From NCBI GenBank assembly GCA_016192205.1, contig JACPUP010000028.1, positions 1-16,337 on the forward strand: a stretch of DNA of 16,337 nt. The letters run 5' to 3'. This DNA is from Candidatus Kerfeldbacteria bacterium (GTDB taxonomy: Bacteria > Patescibacteriota > Patescibacteriia > SBBC01 > JACPUP01). A model generated the notes under the pieces. It was not told the DNA's origin. It saw only the letters and a program-made list of their open reading frames with translations, and ran no database searches. Positions 1-7,410 of the stretch are shown piece by piece. Numbering within the stretch: the stretch's first letter is position 1; the number at the start of each line of letters is the position of its first letter. Made by a program: the position numbers and the translations under genes.

Positions 1-34
1 AAAAGACAGCGGGAGGAGTGTGGACACTCCCCCC
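1..34 (-). terminator. Intrinsic terminator downstream of pyrBI
   Basis: Read on the minus strand after the pyrBI stop, a G-rich arm (complement of 25-34) pairs with the complement of 11-20 (GGGAGGAGTG on the plus strand) at 9 of 10 positions around a 4-nt loop. Six bases later comes a run of four T (complement of 1-4). The spacing between stem and T-run is longer than ideal, so efficiency is uncertain. Confidence 0.5.
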
Positions 35-66
35 GGTTCGACGGACGAGCGATTGACGCTTGACCG

Positions 67-1551
67 TCAGTTGGCGAACAGCTGCTCCCGCGGGAACCGC
101 TGCTCGCAGTAGTGGCACCAGACGAGCTGGTCGCCGTCGCCCGCACCGTGGAAGGCCGGGTGAAGCGCCGCCTCCGGGTCGTGGCGCGTGACGCAAGCGG
201 GGTTCGGGCACTGGCCAGCACCCCGGAGCATGTGCGGATCGCGGACCTTGGACTTGATGCGCCGTCCATCGCGGATTTCGTTGAACGTCGCCGTCGGCGC
301 GAGGAACGCGATCGCGGCCCGTTCGGCTGGCGTGAGGAACCGGCCGTTCAGTCGGATGATGCACTTACACCCGGACGGGAGCTGGCGCGTCTCCAACCCA
401 CCGATCACGTCGACCTGGTGCCGGTCGAGTTCATGGTCCTGGATGCCCAGGCACGCTTTGATAGCGGGAACGGCGCGACCACCGAGGTGGTCGATAACCG
501 TGCCGGTTTCGAGCGGGATGTAGCGCAGCGACGCGTCGTGCTTGCGGGCGATGGTCTGCGCGGCGTGGTCGTCGCTCACCTGTTCTTCCCGTGGAGAAAC
601 CCCCTCGACCTCGGGGGGTTGTGGGAGGTACTTGAGTGAGCGTCGGAGCAACATCATCCGCGCGGGGACGCCGAGCTGGGCCTGCTGGTCCATGATGACC
701 TGCGGGTGGCTCCAGATCTCCGGCGCCACCTCCCCATCCGCGATCGGCTGGGGGTGCATGATCTTCACGTTTGGCCCGAGCCGCTCAAGCACCGTCGCGT
801 CCACGACGAACTTCCCGCGAACGCGCGCGTAGTCATACGCGTTTGCGAACCGTTCGCGCTGAACACGTGTGACGTAGACAACGTTGCAGCCCGCCAGTGC
901 ATCGAGTGAATCCGAGACGGTCACCTCGAGTCCCTCGGTGTACCATGGCTGCAGCGCGACTTCCGGACTCGAGACGAGCACGAGCCGGATGCCCGGGAAG
1001 CCGCGGAGCGCCCAGGCAAGCGAGTGCACGGTCCGCGAGTTCTTCAGGTCGCCGACGATGCCGATCGTCAGGTTCTCGAGCCGGCCAAACTCCTGCCGCA
1101 GGGTCAACAGGTCGAGGATGGCCTGCGACGGGTGCTGGTTACTCTCGTCGCCGGCGTTGTGAACAGCCGTGTGGTACCCGTAGCGACCGAGCATCTCGGC
1201 CACCCAGCGCGCGCCGCCGGCCAGCGACGTGCGTATGACCAGGATGTCGGCATGGTACCGAGCGAACATTCGGGCGGTGGCCGAAAGCGACTCCTCTTTC
1301 ATGAGCGACGTTGCCTCTGCTCCCGTCACGGGATCAACTTCAAAACCCGTCAGCTTCGCGGCGAGTTCATAGCTGCCACGAGTCCGCGTGGAGGGTTCAG
1401 CAAAGAGGAGCGTCGCGCGCTTATCGTGGTGCACCTGCTCACGCCGCAAGAACGGATCGATGTGCTCTTTGGCCCACGAGACGAGTTCCTGAATCTCATC
1501 ACGCGTGGTATCGGCCGTACTGATGAAGTGCTTCAAACAACCCCACCTCAC
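67..1551 (-). CDS. pyrBI: Fused aspartate carbamoyltransferase, catalytic (PyrB) plus regulatory (PyrI) chains
   Basis: Condenses carbamoyl phosphate with L-aspartate in de novo pyrimidine synthesis (cytosolic). Seen: residues about 6-310 are a PyrB domain with the carbamoyl-phosphate loop STRTR at 54-58, the 80s-loop lysine at K85, HPSQ at 140-143, the aspartate-binding RVQ at 229-231, and HPQP at 266-269. A short linker (about 310-330) leads to a PyrI domain with an allosteric-type N-terminal half and a zinc site, Cys448-X4-Cys453 and Cys479-X2-Cys482. In E. coli these are two genes; natural fusions are known from Thermotoga and Treponema, so this is a real architecture and not a frameshift. 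Start is uncertain: GTG at 1551 overlaps a short upstream ORF stop, while TTG at 1536 has AGGTGG six bases upstream and begins at KHFIST, where homology starts. No pyr neighbour is visible. Confidence 0.93.
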   Translation of the reverse strand: MRWGCLKHFISTADTTRDEIQELVSWAKEHIDPFLRREQVHHDKRATLLFAEPSTRTRGSYELAAKLTGFEVDPVTGAEATSLMKEESLSATARMFARYHADILVIRTSLAGGARWVAEMLGRYGYHTAVHNAGDESNQHPSQAILDLLTLRQEFGRLENLTIGIVGDLKNSRTVHSLAWALRGFPGIRLVLVSSPEVALQPWYTEGLEVTVSDSLDALAGCNVVYVTRVQRERFANAYDYARVRGKFVVDATVLERLGPNVKIMHPQPIADGEVAPEIWSHPQVIMDQQAQLGVPARMMLLRRSLKYLPQPPEVEGVSPREEQVSDDHAAQTIARKHDASLRYIPLETGTVIDHLGGRAVPAIKACLGIQDHELDRHQVDVIGGLETRQLPSGCKCIIRLNGRFLTPAERAAIAFLAPTATFNEIRDGRRIKSKVRDPHMLRGAGQCPNPACVTRHDPEAALHPAFHGAGDGDQLVWCHYCEQRFPREQLFAN

Positions 1552-1577
1552 TCTCGGGTGTCGATGTCAACGATCAT
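1548..1577 (-). CDS. Possible 9-codon leader ORF overlapping the pyrBI start
   Basis: An ATG at 1577 is preceded directly by AAAGGAAGGA, the best ribosome-binding sequence in this leader. It encodes MIVDIDTRE and stops at TGA 1550-1548, which overlaps the candidate pyrBI GTG start (GTGA). This arrangement would give translational coupling. It lacks the pyrimidine-rich codons and the attenuator hairpin of the enterobacterial pyrBI leader, so UTP-dependent attenuation of that type is not supported. It may also be chance. Confidence 0.35.
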   Translation of the reverse strand: MIVDIDTRE

Positions 1578-1637
1578 TCCTTCCTTTCGTTCGAGGGTCC
1601 AAGCGCTGCTTTCGAAAAAGCACCGGGGCCCGGCGAG

Positions 1638-1666
1638 AGCCTAACGGACTGCGCGCCGCCCGTCAA
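1638..1666 (-). promoter_or_regulatory. Putative promoter for pyrBI
   Basis: On the minus strand TTGACG (1666-1661) is followed after 17 bases by TAGGCT (1643-1638). The -35 matches consensus at 5 of 6 positions, the -10 at only 3. The transcript would begin near 1631, about 54 bases before the leader ATG and 80 before the pyrBI GTG. Confidence 0.35.
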
Positions 1667-1672
1667 GCGGCT

Positions 1673-1700
1673 TTGCGGTAGCAGCGAGCGGTGCTACCCT
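1673..1700 (+). promoter_or_regulatory. Weak extended -10 promoter for ruvB
   Basis: TGC-TACCCT (1692-1700) is an extended -10 type element, with a poor -35 (TTGCGG at 1673-1678, spacer 16). Transcription would start near 1707, leaving about 6 bases before ATG 1714. There is no Shine-Dalgarno sequence. This would place GTG 1705 at or upstream of the transcript start. Confidence 0.27.
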
Positions 1701-1713
1701 CATAGTGACGGAT

Positions 1714-2745
1714 ATGCCGAAGAAACACCCGCCCATCAAGGTGACAGCTGCCAATGACCTGCCCGAAGACCGGATGCTTGATCGCACGCTCCGGCCACGG
1801 AGCCTCAAAGAATACGTCGGCCAAAAAAAGGTGAAGGAGGGTTTGCAGATTGGCCTGACCGCTGCCAAAAAACGCAAGGAAGCACTCGAACACGTGTTGC
1901 TTCACGGCGCGCCAGGCATGGGGAAGACGACGCTCGCCCATATTATTGGACACGAACTGGGTGCGCCGGTGCGGGTGACGACCGGGCCAGCCTTGCGCCG
2001 TGCCGGCGACTTAGCTGCTATCCTCACGAACCTGGAGAATGGCGATGTGTTGTTCATCGACGAGATGCACCGGATGAACCCCACGGTCGAGGAGCTCCTC
2101 TACGCAGCCATGGAAGAGTTCGCGCTCGACCTCATCTTGGGGCAAGGGCCGTCGGCGCGGACGCTCCGGCTCGATTTGCCGCACTTCACCCTGGTCGGCG
2201 CCACCACGCGGATGAGCTTGCTGACCGCTCCACTTCGCGACCGGTTCGGCATGGCGTACCGTTTAGACAGCTACACGCTCGGGGATATCGAGGCCATCAT
2301 CGAGCGGTCCGCCAAGCTGCTGAACATGCACTTGGCGCCGGACGCGGCCTCGCTCATTGCCGCGCGGAGCCGACTGACCCCGCGTGTGGCCAATCGCCTC
2401 TTGAAGCGTGTCCGCGACGTGGCCGAGGTGGCGAACGACCCCTTGGTGAGCGTCGATCGGGCGATCGAGGCGCTGGAGATGCTCGACATTGACGAGCGCG
2501 GCCTCGACGAGACCGACCGGAAGATTCTGGCTGTCATTATGGACCAGTTCCGGGGCGGGCCCGTGGGGCTGAGCGCTGTGGCCGCCTCGGTCGGCGAAGA
2601 GACTGACACCATCGAAGAGGTCTACGAGCCGTTCCTCATCCAAGGTGGATTCCTCGCCCGTACCCCGCGCGGCCGGATCGCGACGCCAGCCGCCTACGAG
2701 CACTTGAAGCGCCCGGCGCCCAAGGAGCAGCAGGCGATGATGTAA
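1714..2745 (+). CDS. ruvB: Holliday junction branch-migration DNA helicase RuvB
   Basis: AAA+ ATPase motor of the RuvAB complex, which drives branch migration of Holliday junctions during recombinational repair. Seen (numbering from ATG 1714, 343 residues): the N-terminal signature LRPRSLKEYVGQ, Walker A GAPGMGKTT at 65-73, Walker B LFIDEMHRM at 113-121, sensor 1 GATTR at 162-166, arginine finger in PLRDRFG (R175), and a C-terminal winged helix with GGPVGLSA and GRIATPAAYEHL. Length is normal for the family. GTG at 1705 would add three residues; ATG 1714 fits the predicted transcript start better. ruvA and ruvC are not adjacent here. Downstream lies an unusual 7-bp repeat palindrome. Confidence 0.97.
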   Translation: MPKKHPPIKVTAANDLPEDRMLDRTLRPRSLKEYVGQKKVKEGLQIGLTAAKKRKEALEHVLLHGAPGMGKTTLAHIIGHELGAPVRVTTGPALRRAGDLAAILTNLENGDVLFIDEMHRMNPTVEELLYAAMEEFALDLILGQGPSARTLRLDLPHFTLVGATTRMSLLTAPLRDRFGMAYRLDSYTLGDIEAIIERSAKLLNMHLAPDAASLIAARSRLTPRVANRLLKRVRDVAEVANDPLVSVDRAIEALEMLDIDERGLDETDRKILAVIMDQFRGGPVGLSAVAASVGEETDTIEEVYEPFLIQGGFLARTPRGRIATPAAYEHLKRPAPKEQQAMM

Positions 2746-2749
2746 GCAT

Positions 2750-2811
2750 GGTTGTGGGGAGTGGGTTGCAGGCTGTGGTATTTTTCCACCCACCACCCCT
2801 AACCTCCCCCC
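2750..2811. repeat. Degenerate 7-bp repeat palindrome, G-rich then C-rich
   Basis: The first part is a G-rich 7-bp series (TTGTGGG, GAGTGGG and similar) and the second a C-rich series (CACCCAC, CACCCCT and similar), separated by ATTTTT (2780-2785). The outer 19 bases, 2750-2768 and 2786-2804, are complementary at about 14 of 19 positions, and GTGG(2775-2778)/CCAC(2786-2789) closes a loop around the T-run. It lies between ruvB and a small membrane gene whose ATG follows within 5 bases. It may act as a ruvB terminator or mRNA 3' end. Confidence 0.6.
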
Positions 2812-2815
2812 TCTT

Positions 2816-3052
2816 ATGGAACTCCCCTCATTCATCCTCCTCTACCTCTTCTACGTCCTCCTGGGCGTGCTGCTCATTTTTTCGTTGCTGAACATCTTCC
2901 ACCTCTTTCGGTTTGGCCTGGTCGGATACTCGGGGCTGTTCGTGACGCTCATCTTTGTTGCCGTGGTGGCCGTGTTGACGTCCCAGGCGATCGACGTGGC
3001 GCGCGGGTATGATTGGCGCGAAGTATTGAGGATTGGTACAGGACCTCCCTAA
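2816..3052 (+). CDS. Small two-helix integral membrane protein, unknown function
   Basis: 78 residues with two hydrophobic segments (about 7-30 and 36-58) joined by a short basic turn (FHLFRFGLVGYS), and a polar C-terminus with WREV. The N-terminal helix followed by NIFHLFRFG resembles small conserved membrane proteins I associate with Patescibacteria genomes, but I cannot name a family. No Shine-Dalgarno: the ATG directly follows C-rich repeats. The next gene encodes a PH-domain membrane protein, and the two may be expressed together. The hydrophobic pattern and frame integrity support a real gene. Confidence 0.65.
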   Translation: MELPSFILLYLFYVLLGVLLIFSLLNIFHLFRFGLVGYSGLFVTLIFVAVVAVLTSQAIDVARGYDWREVLRIGTGPP

Positions 3053-3075
3053 GCGAGTAGCGGGGAGCGGCGTAG

Positions 3076-3191
3076 GAATCCCGAATATGGAATCTGGAAT
3101 ATTGCATGAGCATGAACTGAACGGCCTCGCTATTCCCCATTCCTGATTCGAGCTTCCTTGATCCCATCTACGTACCACTTACCCGTCACCC
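3076..3191. repeat. 7-bp GAATNNN / NNNATTC palindromic repeat spacer
   Basis: Four consecutive 7-bp units begin with GAAT (starts 3076, 3083, 3090, 3097). After a roughly 28-base centre there are three units beginning with ATTC (3132, 3139, 3146), then degraded units in the same 7-base phase (CTTC, GATC, TCTA, ACCA, ACCC) up to the ATG of the next gene at 3192. The conserved 4-mers pair across the palindrome (15 of 19 positions over the core), while the three variable bases mostly do not. No ORF in this gap. Confidence 0.65.
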
Positions 3192-3746
3192 ATGCCCCTT
3201 TTCCCCGGTCAGCGAGACGATGAGCAAATTATCCTGTTCGTGCGACGGCACTGGTTCGTGCTGGTCCGGTACGTGGCGCTCTTCGTCGTGCTCGCGCTCT
3301 TGCCGTTGGCCATCCAGTGGTTGCTCGTGTCGTTCGCCGGGGAATCGCCCCTTGGTGAAGGTACGCTGGGCGATACGCTGGTGACGTTGACGGTGTATCT
3401 TTACTGGCTGTTCGTCGCCATGTTCGCCTACGCGAGCTGGCTCGATTACTACCTTGACTACTGGGTGGTGACCAACCGCCGCATCGTCAGTGTGGAACAG
3501 AAAGGGCTGCTGGCGCGAACGGTCGCCCAGGTCTACCTCCAGCGCGTGCAAGATGCCACGGCCCAGCAACACGGATTGTTCCCGACCATGCTGCACTATG
3601 GAGACGCGTTCATCCAATCAGCCGGCGAAGAGGCGCGCTTCGTCTTCGCCGAAGTGCCGAACCCGAACCGCATCGTGGCGGTGGTGATGGAGCAGCATAG
3701 GAAGCTTGAACCAGAGCACAAGCCTGAATCCCCAGCGAGTCTTTGA
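3192..3746 (+). CDS. Bacterial PH-domain membrane protein (YdbS/YdbT-like, bPH_2)
   Basis: 184 residues. Two transmembrane helices (about 22-47 and 60-82) are followed by a cytoplasmic bacterial PH-like domain starting at DYWVVTNRRIVSVEQKGL (89-106) and running through LQRVQDATAQQHG and YGDAFIQSAG to about 162. The WxVTNRRI signature followed by a short loop is typical of Pfam bPH_2 proteins. Such proteins sit at the inner face of the membrane and the reaction or partner is generally unknown. The start ATG lies at the end of a 7-bp repeat series and has no Shine-Dalgarno sequence. Ends 89 bases from a convergent gene, with a palindrome between. Confidence 0.85.
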   Translation: MPLFPGQRDDEQIILFVRRHWFVLVRYVALFVVLALLPLAIQWLLVSFAGESPLGEGTLGDTLVTLTVYLYWLFVAMFAYASWLDYYLDYWVVTNRRIVSVEQKGLLARTVAQVYLQRVQDATAQQHGLFPTMLHYGDAFIQSAGEEARFVFAEVPNPNRIVAVVMEQHRKLEPEHKPESPASL

Positions 3747-3758
3747 TGAGGAGTGGAT

Positions 3759-3841
3759 GAATAGGCTCGTAGGCCGGTAGGCTCGTAGGGACTTTTTTCC
3801 GGTACCCTCCTACTACCCCCTACCTTCCTACCATCCTATTC
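3759..3841. repeat. 8-bp TAGG repeat palindrome between convergent genes
   Basis: Four units start with TAGG at 3762, 3770, 3778 and 3786 (exact 8-base spacing). After a six-T tract (3793-3798) come four CCTA words at 3809, 3819, 3827 and 3835. GAATAGG (3759-3765) pairs exactly with CCTATTC (3835-3841); over the outer 23 bases 18 match. It covers the whole space between two convergent stop codons and includes the stop of the minus gene, so a bidirectional terminator role is possible. Confidence 0.65.
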
Positions 3842-5782
3842 GTAAAACTTCTCCAACCGCACTCCGGTGTAGTAGTACGTGAGAATGTCGCTGTACGTTT
3901 TGCCTCCATTCGCCATAGCCCGCACGCCGTTGCCTGACGCGCCGACCATGTGGTTGCCATCCAGTCCCTGCCGGTACCGCGACGTTTGGCAAATGCCATC
4001 CGGGTCAGGCACGCTCACCAGGTAGGGCGTGAGCGCACCGTCTCCGCCCCAGACCTCCTGGAAGCTCCGCGTGCGGCCGTCCGTGCAGGCGGAGTAGGAA
4101 GCCAGGATGATACCGTGCGGGTTCAGGTCGCGCTTGGCCGCGTCGTGGAACAAGACCATGCCGCGCGTAGCCTCAACGGCTTCGGCCACCGACGGGCTGC
4201 GCAGCTCGTGGTAGAAGCCGCGGTAGACCTGGTCGGTGACGGCGTTGATGTCGTAGAATTCGTCCGCGTGTTTTGTTTTCTTCGACCAGTGGTGGAGGGC
4301 GTAGGTGCGCGCAGCCGTGATGATTGTCTTGCGGGACTCCAAACTCTCCGTGCTCGACGTCTCGGCGAGTCCGCGCACATACGCCTCGATGGGCAGCACG
4401 TTGATGACCCAGGTGTCGTCCTGCGCGTCAGCGCGCCACTCGATGGAGCCGCGGAAGGCGTTGTCGTTGAGGGTCGTATCCCAGCTCGGCTGGCGCTCAT
4501 ACTCCACTACCTCGAGCACGGTCGTGGCTGGCGCGTCAACGCGGAGCGGCAGGCTGGTCGAGCCGCCCACGTCCCCAGCCGCGTACGTGTACTGGGTGCC
4601 AGCGCGTCCGAACACCACTTCGCTCACCGGATCGAGCAACACGGCACCATCGGTCGTGATGAGTTTCGCCGTCCCTTCGAGCACGCGGATGGTGGCCTGG
4701 GGCGCACTCGACTGTTCCATGAGGCCGATACGGATGAGCGGCTCCGTATCCGTAAAGTGGACCGTCTCCAGTTCCGGCAGGGCGACCGTGACGGTCACGC
4801 GCAGCTGGCTGCCGGGGATCGGGGCGACGTTCGTCGCTATGAGTTGGAAGTCTTCGGTGTAGGTGCCGATGAGCAACGGCGCGCGGATGGCCAACGCCAC
4901 GGTCATGGAGGTCTCGGCCGCCACCGTCGCTGACGGGAGCCTGGCAACGATGGATGCCGTCGTCCAGCTTTGGCTGCGGAAGGCATTGGTCGCACCTGGG
5001 TTCACGGGGACAAAGCGGACGCGGCCGAAACCCGTATTCGCCCAGGTTTTTTGGCCAAGATTCGTGAATGTGATGGGTACCTTAATCTCCTGGCCAGGCT
5101 GGAGTGTGAGCGTGAGATCATCCAGTGGTTCGGCCTTCAGATGGCGGAGTTCGGTGGCGCCGACGAGCGAACCGAAACGGTACAGACCGCCGGGGATCTT
5201 CTCCTCGCCGGCGTAGAGCTCCACGGTTTCCTCGACGTACTCGCCGTCCGCCGGTCCGGTGACCGCAAACTTCAGCGCGCCGGTCTTCCCCGGAGGGAGT
5301 GGTTTCTTCAGGCGGCCGACACTGTCACCGTTCCACCAGCGATGGCGCAGCGCGCCCGGCGAGTCCGGGTGGAGGCGCAGGGTCACAGCGTCCGGACCGC
5401 TCGACGGCCACGTGTCGAGCGAGCGGTTCATCACGTAGAGTGTTATGGTTGTCGATTGGCCGGGCGCCACCCACAGGAGGGCCGGGCGCTGTTTGACGAA
5501 TGACACTGCTGGGTCGTGTTTGGTGCGGATACCCTCGACGCCGACGACCGTTCGCAGGACGCCGAAGGAACCCAGTGCGCCAGCGCGTAGGGTGCGGGAA
5601 ACATAGTGGGCGTCGAAGGTGACGTCACTCGCGCGCGCGGCCGCAATGTTTGACTCGACGTACCGGAGGCAACTCGCCACGAGCGCAATCAACGCTGCGC
5701 TCAAAAGCAGCGCCGGGAAGAGTCTGCCGGTTGGCAAGGCCGGCGCGGAACGCGCGGCCGAGGGTGGGTGAACGTTGTTCAT
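3836..5782 (-). CDS. SpoIID/LytB-domain protein with N-terminal anchor and Ig-like repeats
   Basis: 648 residues. A membrane anchor or uncleaved signal lies at about 20-41 (LFPALLLSAALIALVASCL). Residues about 95-335 form two beta-rich segments with the pattern N-x-x-x-x-TW, resembling Ig-like/NBR1-central-type domains (weak assignment). Residues about 405-648 are a SpoIID/LytB domain: LPIEAYVRGLAE (463-474; E474 is the likely counterpart of the catalytic Glu), AARTYA (491-496), TDQVYRG (516-522), YSACTDGRT...EVWGG (563-580) and HMVGASGNGVRAMA near 611-624, matching the family's C-terminal glycine-rich motif. SpoIID is a peptidoglycan lytic transglycosylase acting on denuded glycans; LytB homologues modify amidases. 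In a non-sporulating cell this suggests wall remodelling outside the membrane. The start has a promoter but no clear Shine-Dalgarno. It is divergent from the polysaccharide operon. Confidence 0.85.
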   Translation of the reverse strand: MNNVHPPSAARSAPALPTGRLFPALLLSAALIALVASCLRYVESNIAAARASDVTFDAHYVSRTLRAGALGSFGVLRTVVGVEGIRTKHDPAVSFVKQRPALLWVAPGQSTTITLYVMNRSLDTWPSSGPDAVTLRLHPDSPGALRHRWWNGDSVGRLKKPLPPGKTGALKFAVTGPADGEYVEETVELYAGEEKIPGGLYRFGSLVGATELRHLKAEPLDDLTLTLQPGQEIKVPITFTNLGQKTWANTGFGRVRFVPVNPGATNAFRSQSWTTASIVARLPSATVAAETSMTVALAIRAPLLIGTYTEDFQLIATNVAPIPGSQLRVTVTVALPELETVHFTDTEPLIRIGLMEQSSAPQATIRVLEGTAKLITTDGAVLLDPVSEVVFGRAGTQYTYAAGDVGGSTSLPLRVDAPATTVLEVVEYERQPSWDTTLNDNAFRGSIEWRADAQDDTWVINVLPIEAYVRGLAETSSTESLESRKTIITAARTYALHHWSKKTKHADEFYDINAVTDQVYRGFYHELRSPSVAEAVEATRGMVLFHDAAKRDLNPHGIILASYSACTDGRTRSFQEVWGGDGALTPYLVSVPDPDGICQTSRYRQGLDGNHMVGASGNGVRAMANGGKTYSDILTYYYTGVRLEKFYE

Positions 5783-5839
5783 TTGGGTGACGTTCGCCTA
5801 GCTGTTTTGCAGGTCGAACTTTTTTGTATTTGAAACGTC

Positions 5840-5868
5840 AGTGTATCATAAAAAGACCTTGGGGTCAA
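5840..5868 (-). promoter_or_regulatory. Promoter for the SpoIID/LytB gene
   Basis: Minus strand: TTGACC (5868-5863), 17-base spacer, TACACT (5845-5840), preceded by TG in the extended -10 position (TGATACACT). The predicted start near 5833 gives a leader of about 50 bases to ATG 5782. Confidence 0.5.
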
Positions 5869-5910
5869 CGAGCGGTGTTCGCGCTTGCGCACAATCAGTG
5901 TTCAAGTTTA

Positions 5911-5939
5911 TTGACCGGCCGAGTGTGCACCCGTATGCT
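5911..5939 (+). promoter_or_regulatory. Promoter giving a leaderless transcript of the polysaccharide operon
   Basis: TTGACC (5911-5916), exactly 17 bases, TATGCT (5934-5939). Only 8 bases separate the -10 from ATG 5948, so transcription would start at or next to the start codon. No Shine-Dalgarno is present, which agrees with leaderless translation. Confidence 0.45.
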
Positions 5940-5947
5940 ACCTCCGT

Positions 5948-7399
5948 ATGTCACTCGCGACCCGCGTCGCCCGCAACACCGCGGTCCAGTTCGGCGGGAA
6001 GTTCCTCTCGATCGTCCTGGGCTTTCTGACCATTGCGCTGCTCCAGCGGGCGTTGCAGGTCGAGGGGTTTGGGTCGTACACGATTATCGTTTCGTACCTC
6101 GGATTCTTCTCGGTCATTGCCGACCTGGGACTGTACCTCATTCTCATCCGAGAATTGAACAAGCCCGGCGCAGATCGCGATCGGGTGTTCGCGAACGTCC
6201 TCGGCATCCGGCTCGTGACCTTCGGCGGCGTGTTCGTGGTCGCACTCCTGGTCCTGCCGCTTTTCGGGTACGCTGCCGTCGTGAACCACGGCGTGCTGGT
6301 TGGCGTGCTCGGCTTCCTCGGCGTGGCTGTCAGTCAGCTGCTCACGAGTATTTTCCAGTCCGCGCTCACGATGCAGCGGGTCGTCGTCGCCGAACTCGTT
6401 GGCCGGCTGGTCCTGTTGGGCGGTGTGTTGGGAGCGGTCCTGCTTGGGTGGGGGGTCGTAGCGATGGTCGGGGTGCTCGTGCTGGCCAACGGCGCCAATG
6501 CGCTGCTCCTCATCGCGCAGGCCCGTCCATACGTCCGTATCCGCGTCGCGTTCGACCGTCCGTATTGGGGGTATCTCTTGCGCGAGACCGCACCCGTTGC
6601 CATCTCGGTCGTTCTCAATCTCATCTACTTCCGCATCGATACCATTCTCCTGTCGGTGTTCCGCACGACTGAGGAAGTCGGCCTGTACGGCGCTTCCTAT
6701 AAAGTTCTTGAGATACTCAACACGTTCCCGATTATGTTCGTCGGGCTGATGCTGCCCTTGTTCACGCAGGCGTTTGCGCTTGACCACGCGCGGTTCCGGG
6801 CCCTGTACCAACGGGCGTTCGATGCACTGTTCATGGGCGTGCTGCCGTTGGTGGTGGGCGGTTGGCTGTTGGCCGAGCCCATGCTCGTGTTCATTGGCGG
6901 CTCGCAGTACGCGCCGGCCGCGCCCATTTTTCAACTGCTCCTCATTGCCGTGGGCTTCCTCTATCTGAACGCGCTCTCGGGTCACACCATCACCATCATC
7001 CACAAACAACGGCAGATGGTGTGGGCGTATCTCGCTGTCGCGTTGGTCGGTTTGGCCGTGTACTTCTCGCTCATCCCGGCCGTGGGGATGCGCGGCGCGG
7101 CCATCGGTACCATTCTGACTGAAGCGTTGACCGCCATCATCGGTGCCGTGGTCGTGTTCCGGACCATGCGGTTCGTGGTATCCGTGCGAACCGTAGCCAA
7201 GGCCCTGGTCGCGACCGCGGTGATGGCCGGCGTGCTCTGGCTCATCCCCGGCCAGCGGCTGCTCGTCGAGGTACCAGTGGCGATTGTGGTGTACGCCGTT
7301 GGCCTGCTCCTCACCCGGAGCGTGCCGATCGCGTTCTTGCGCGAGGTCGTGAAGCGCGAGCAAGCCGGAGAGGCACCACCGCCAGCAACCCCTTCGTAG
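5948..7399 (+). CDS. Polysaccharide (Wzx-like) flippase, MOP superfamily
   Basis: 483 residues, strongly hydrophobic throughout, with about 12-14 membrane helices and short charged loops. The opening (RVARNTAVQFGGKFLSIVLGF, then LQRALQVEGFGSYTI and DLGLYLILIREL) is typical of the polysaccharide biosynthesis/oligosaccharide flippase families, which move lipid-linked glycans from the cytosolic to the outer face of the membrane. Further family-like pieces are IDTILLSVFRTTEEVGLYGASYKVLE and a second-half repeat ending VGMRGAAIGTILTE. First gene of a four-gene plus-strand cluster with a GT2 glycosyltransferase and two ligase/polymerase-like proteins, which supports a Wzx role. The substrate cannot be told. 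Confidence 0.9.
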   Translation: MSLATRVARNTAVQFGGKFLSIVLGFLTIALLQRALQVEGFGSYTIIVSYLGFFSVIADLGLYLILIRELNKPGADRDRVFANVLGIRLVTFGGVFVVALLVLPLFGYAAVVNHGVLVGVLGFLGVAVSQLLTSIFQSALTMQRVVVAELVGRLVLLGGVLGAVLLGWGVVAMVGVLVLANGANALLLIAQARPYVRIRVAFDRPYWGYLLRETAPVAISVVLNLIYFRIDTILLSVFRTTEEVGLYGASYKVLEILNTFPIMFVGLMLPLFTQAFALDHARFRALYQRAFDALFMGVLPLVVGGWLLAEPMLVFIGGSQYAPAAPIFQLLLIAVGFLYLNALSGHTITIIHKQRQMVWAYLAVALVGLAVYFSLIPAVGMRGAAIGTILTEALTAIIGAVVVFRTMRFVVSVRTVAKALVATAVMAGVLWLIPGQRLLVEVPVAIVVYAVGLLLTRSVPIAFLREVVKREQAGEAPPPATPS

Positions 7400-7410
7400 T
7401 ACACTGTTTG

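Noticed and set aside
1548..1577. Classical UTP-sensing pyrBI attenuator
   Set aside because: No T-rich pause tract and no terminator/antiterminator pair is seen between the leader ORF and the main start.
3950..4933. Plus-strand frame of 327 residues opposite the SpoIID gene
   Set aside because: Antisense shadow of a gene with clear SpoIID motifs; no domain features of its own.
5824..6672. Plus-strand frame of 282 residues overlapping the flippase start
   Set aside because: Arg/Pro-rich shadow in another frame with no start signal or family match.
5951..7363. Long minus-strand frame (470 residues) opposite the flippase
   Set aside because: It is very rich in His, Glu, Asp and Gln, a product of reading the antisense of a hydrophobic gene; the plus frame has clear flippase features.
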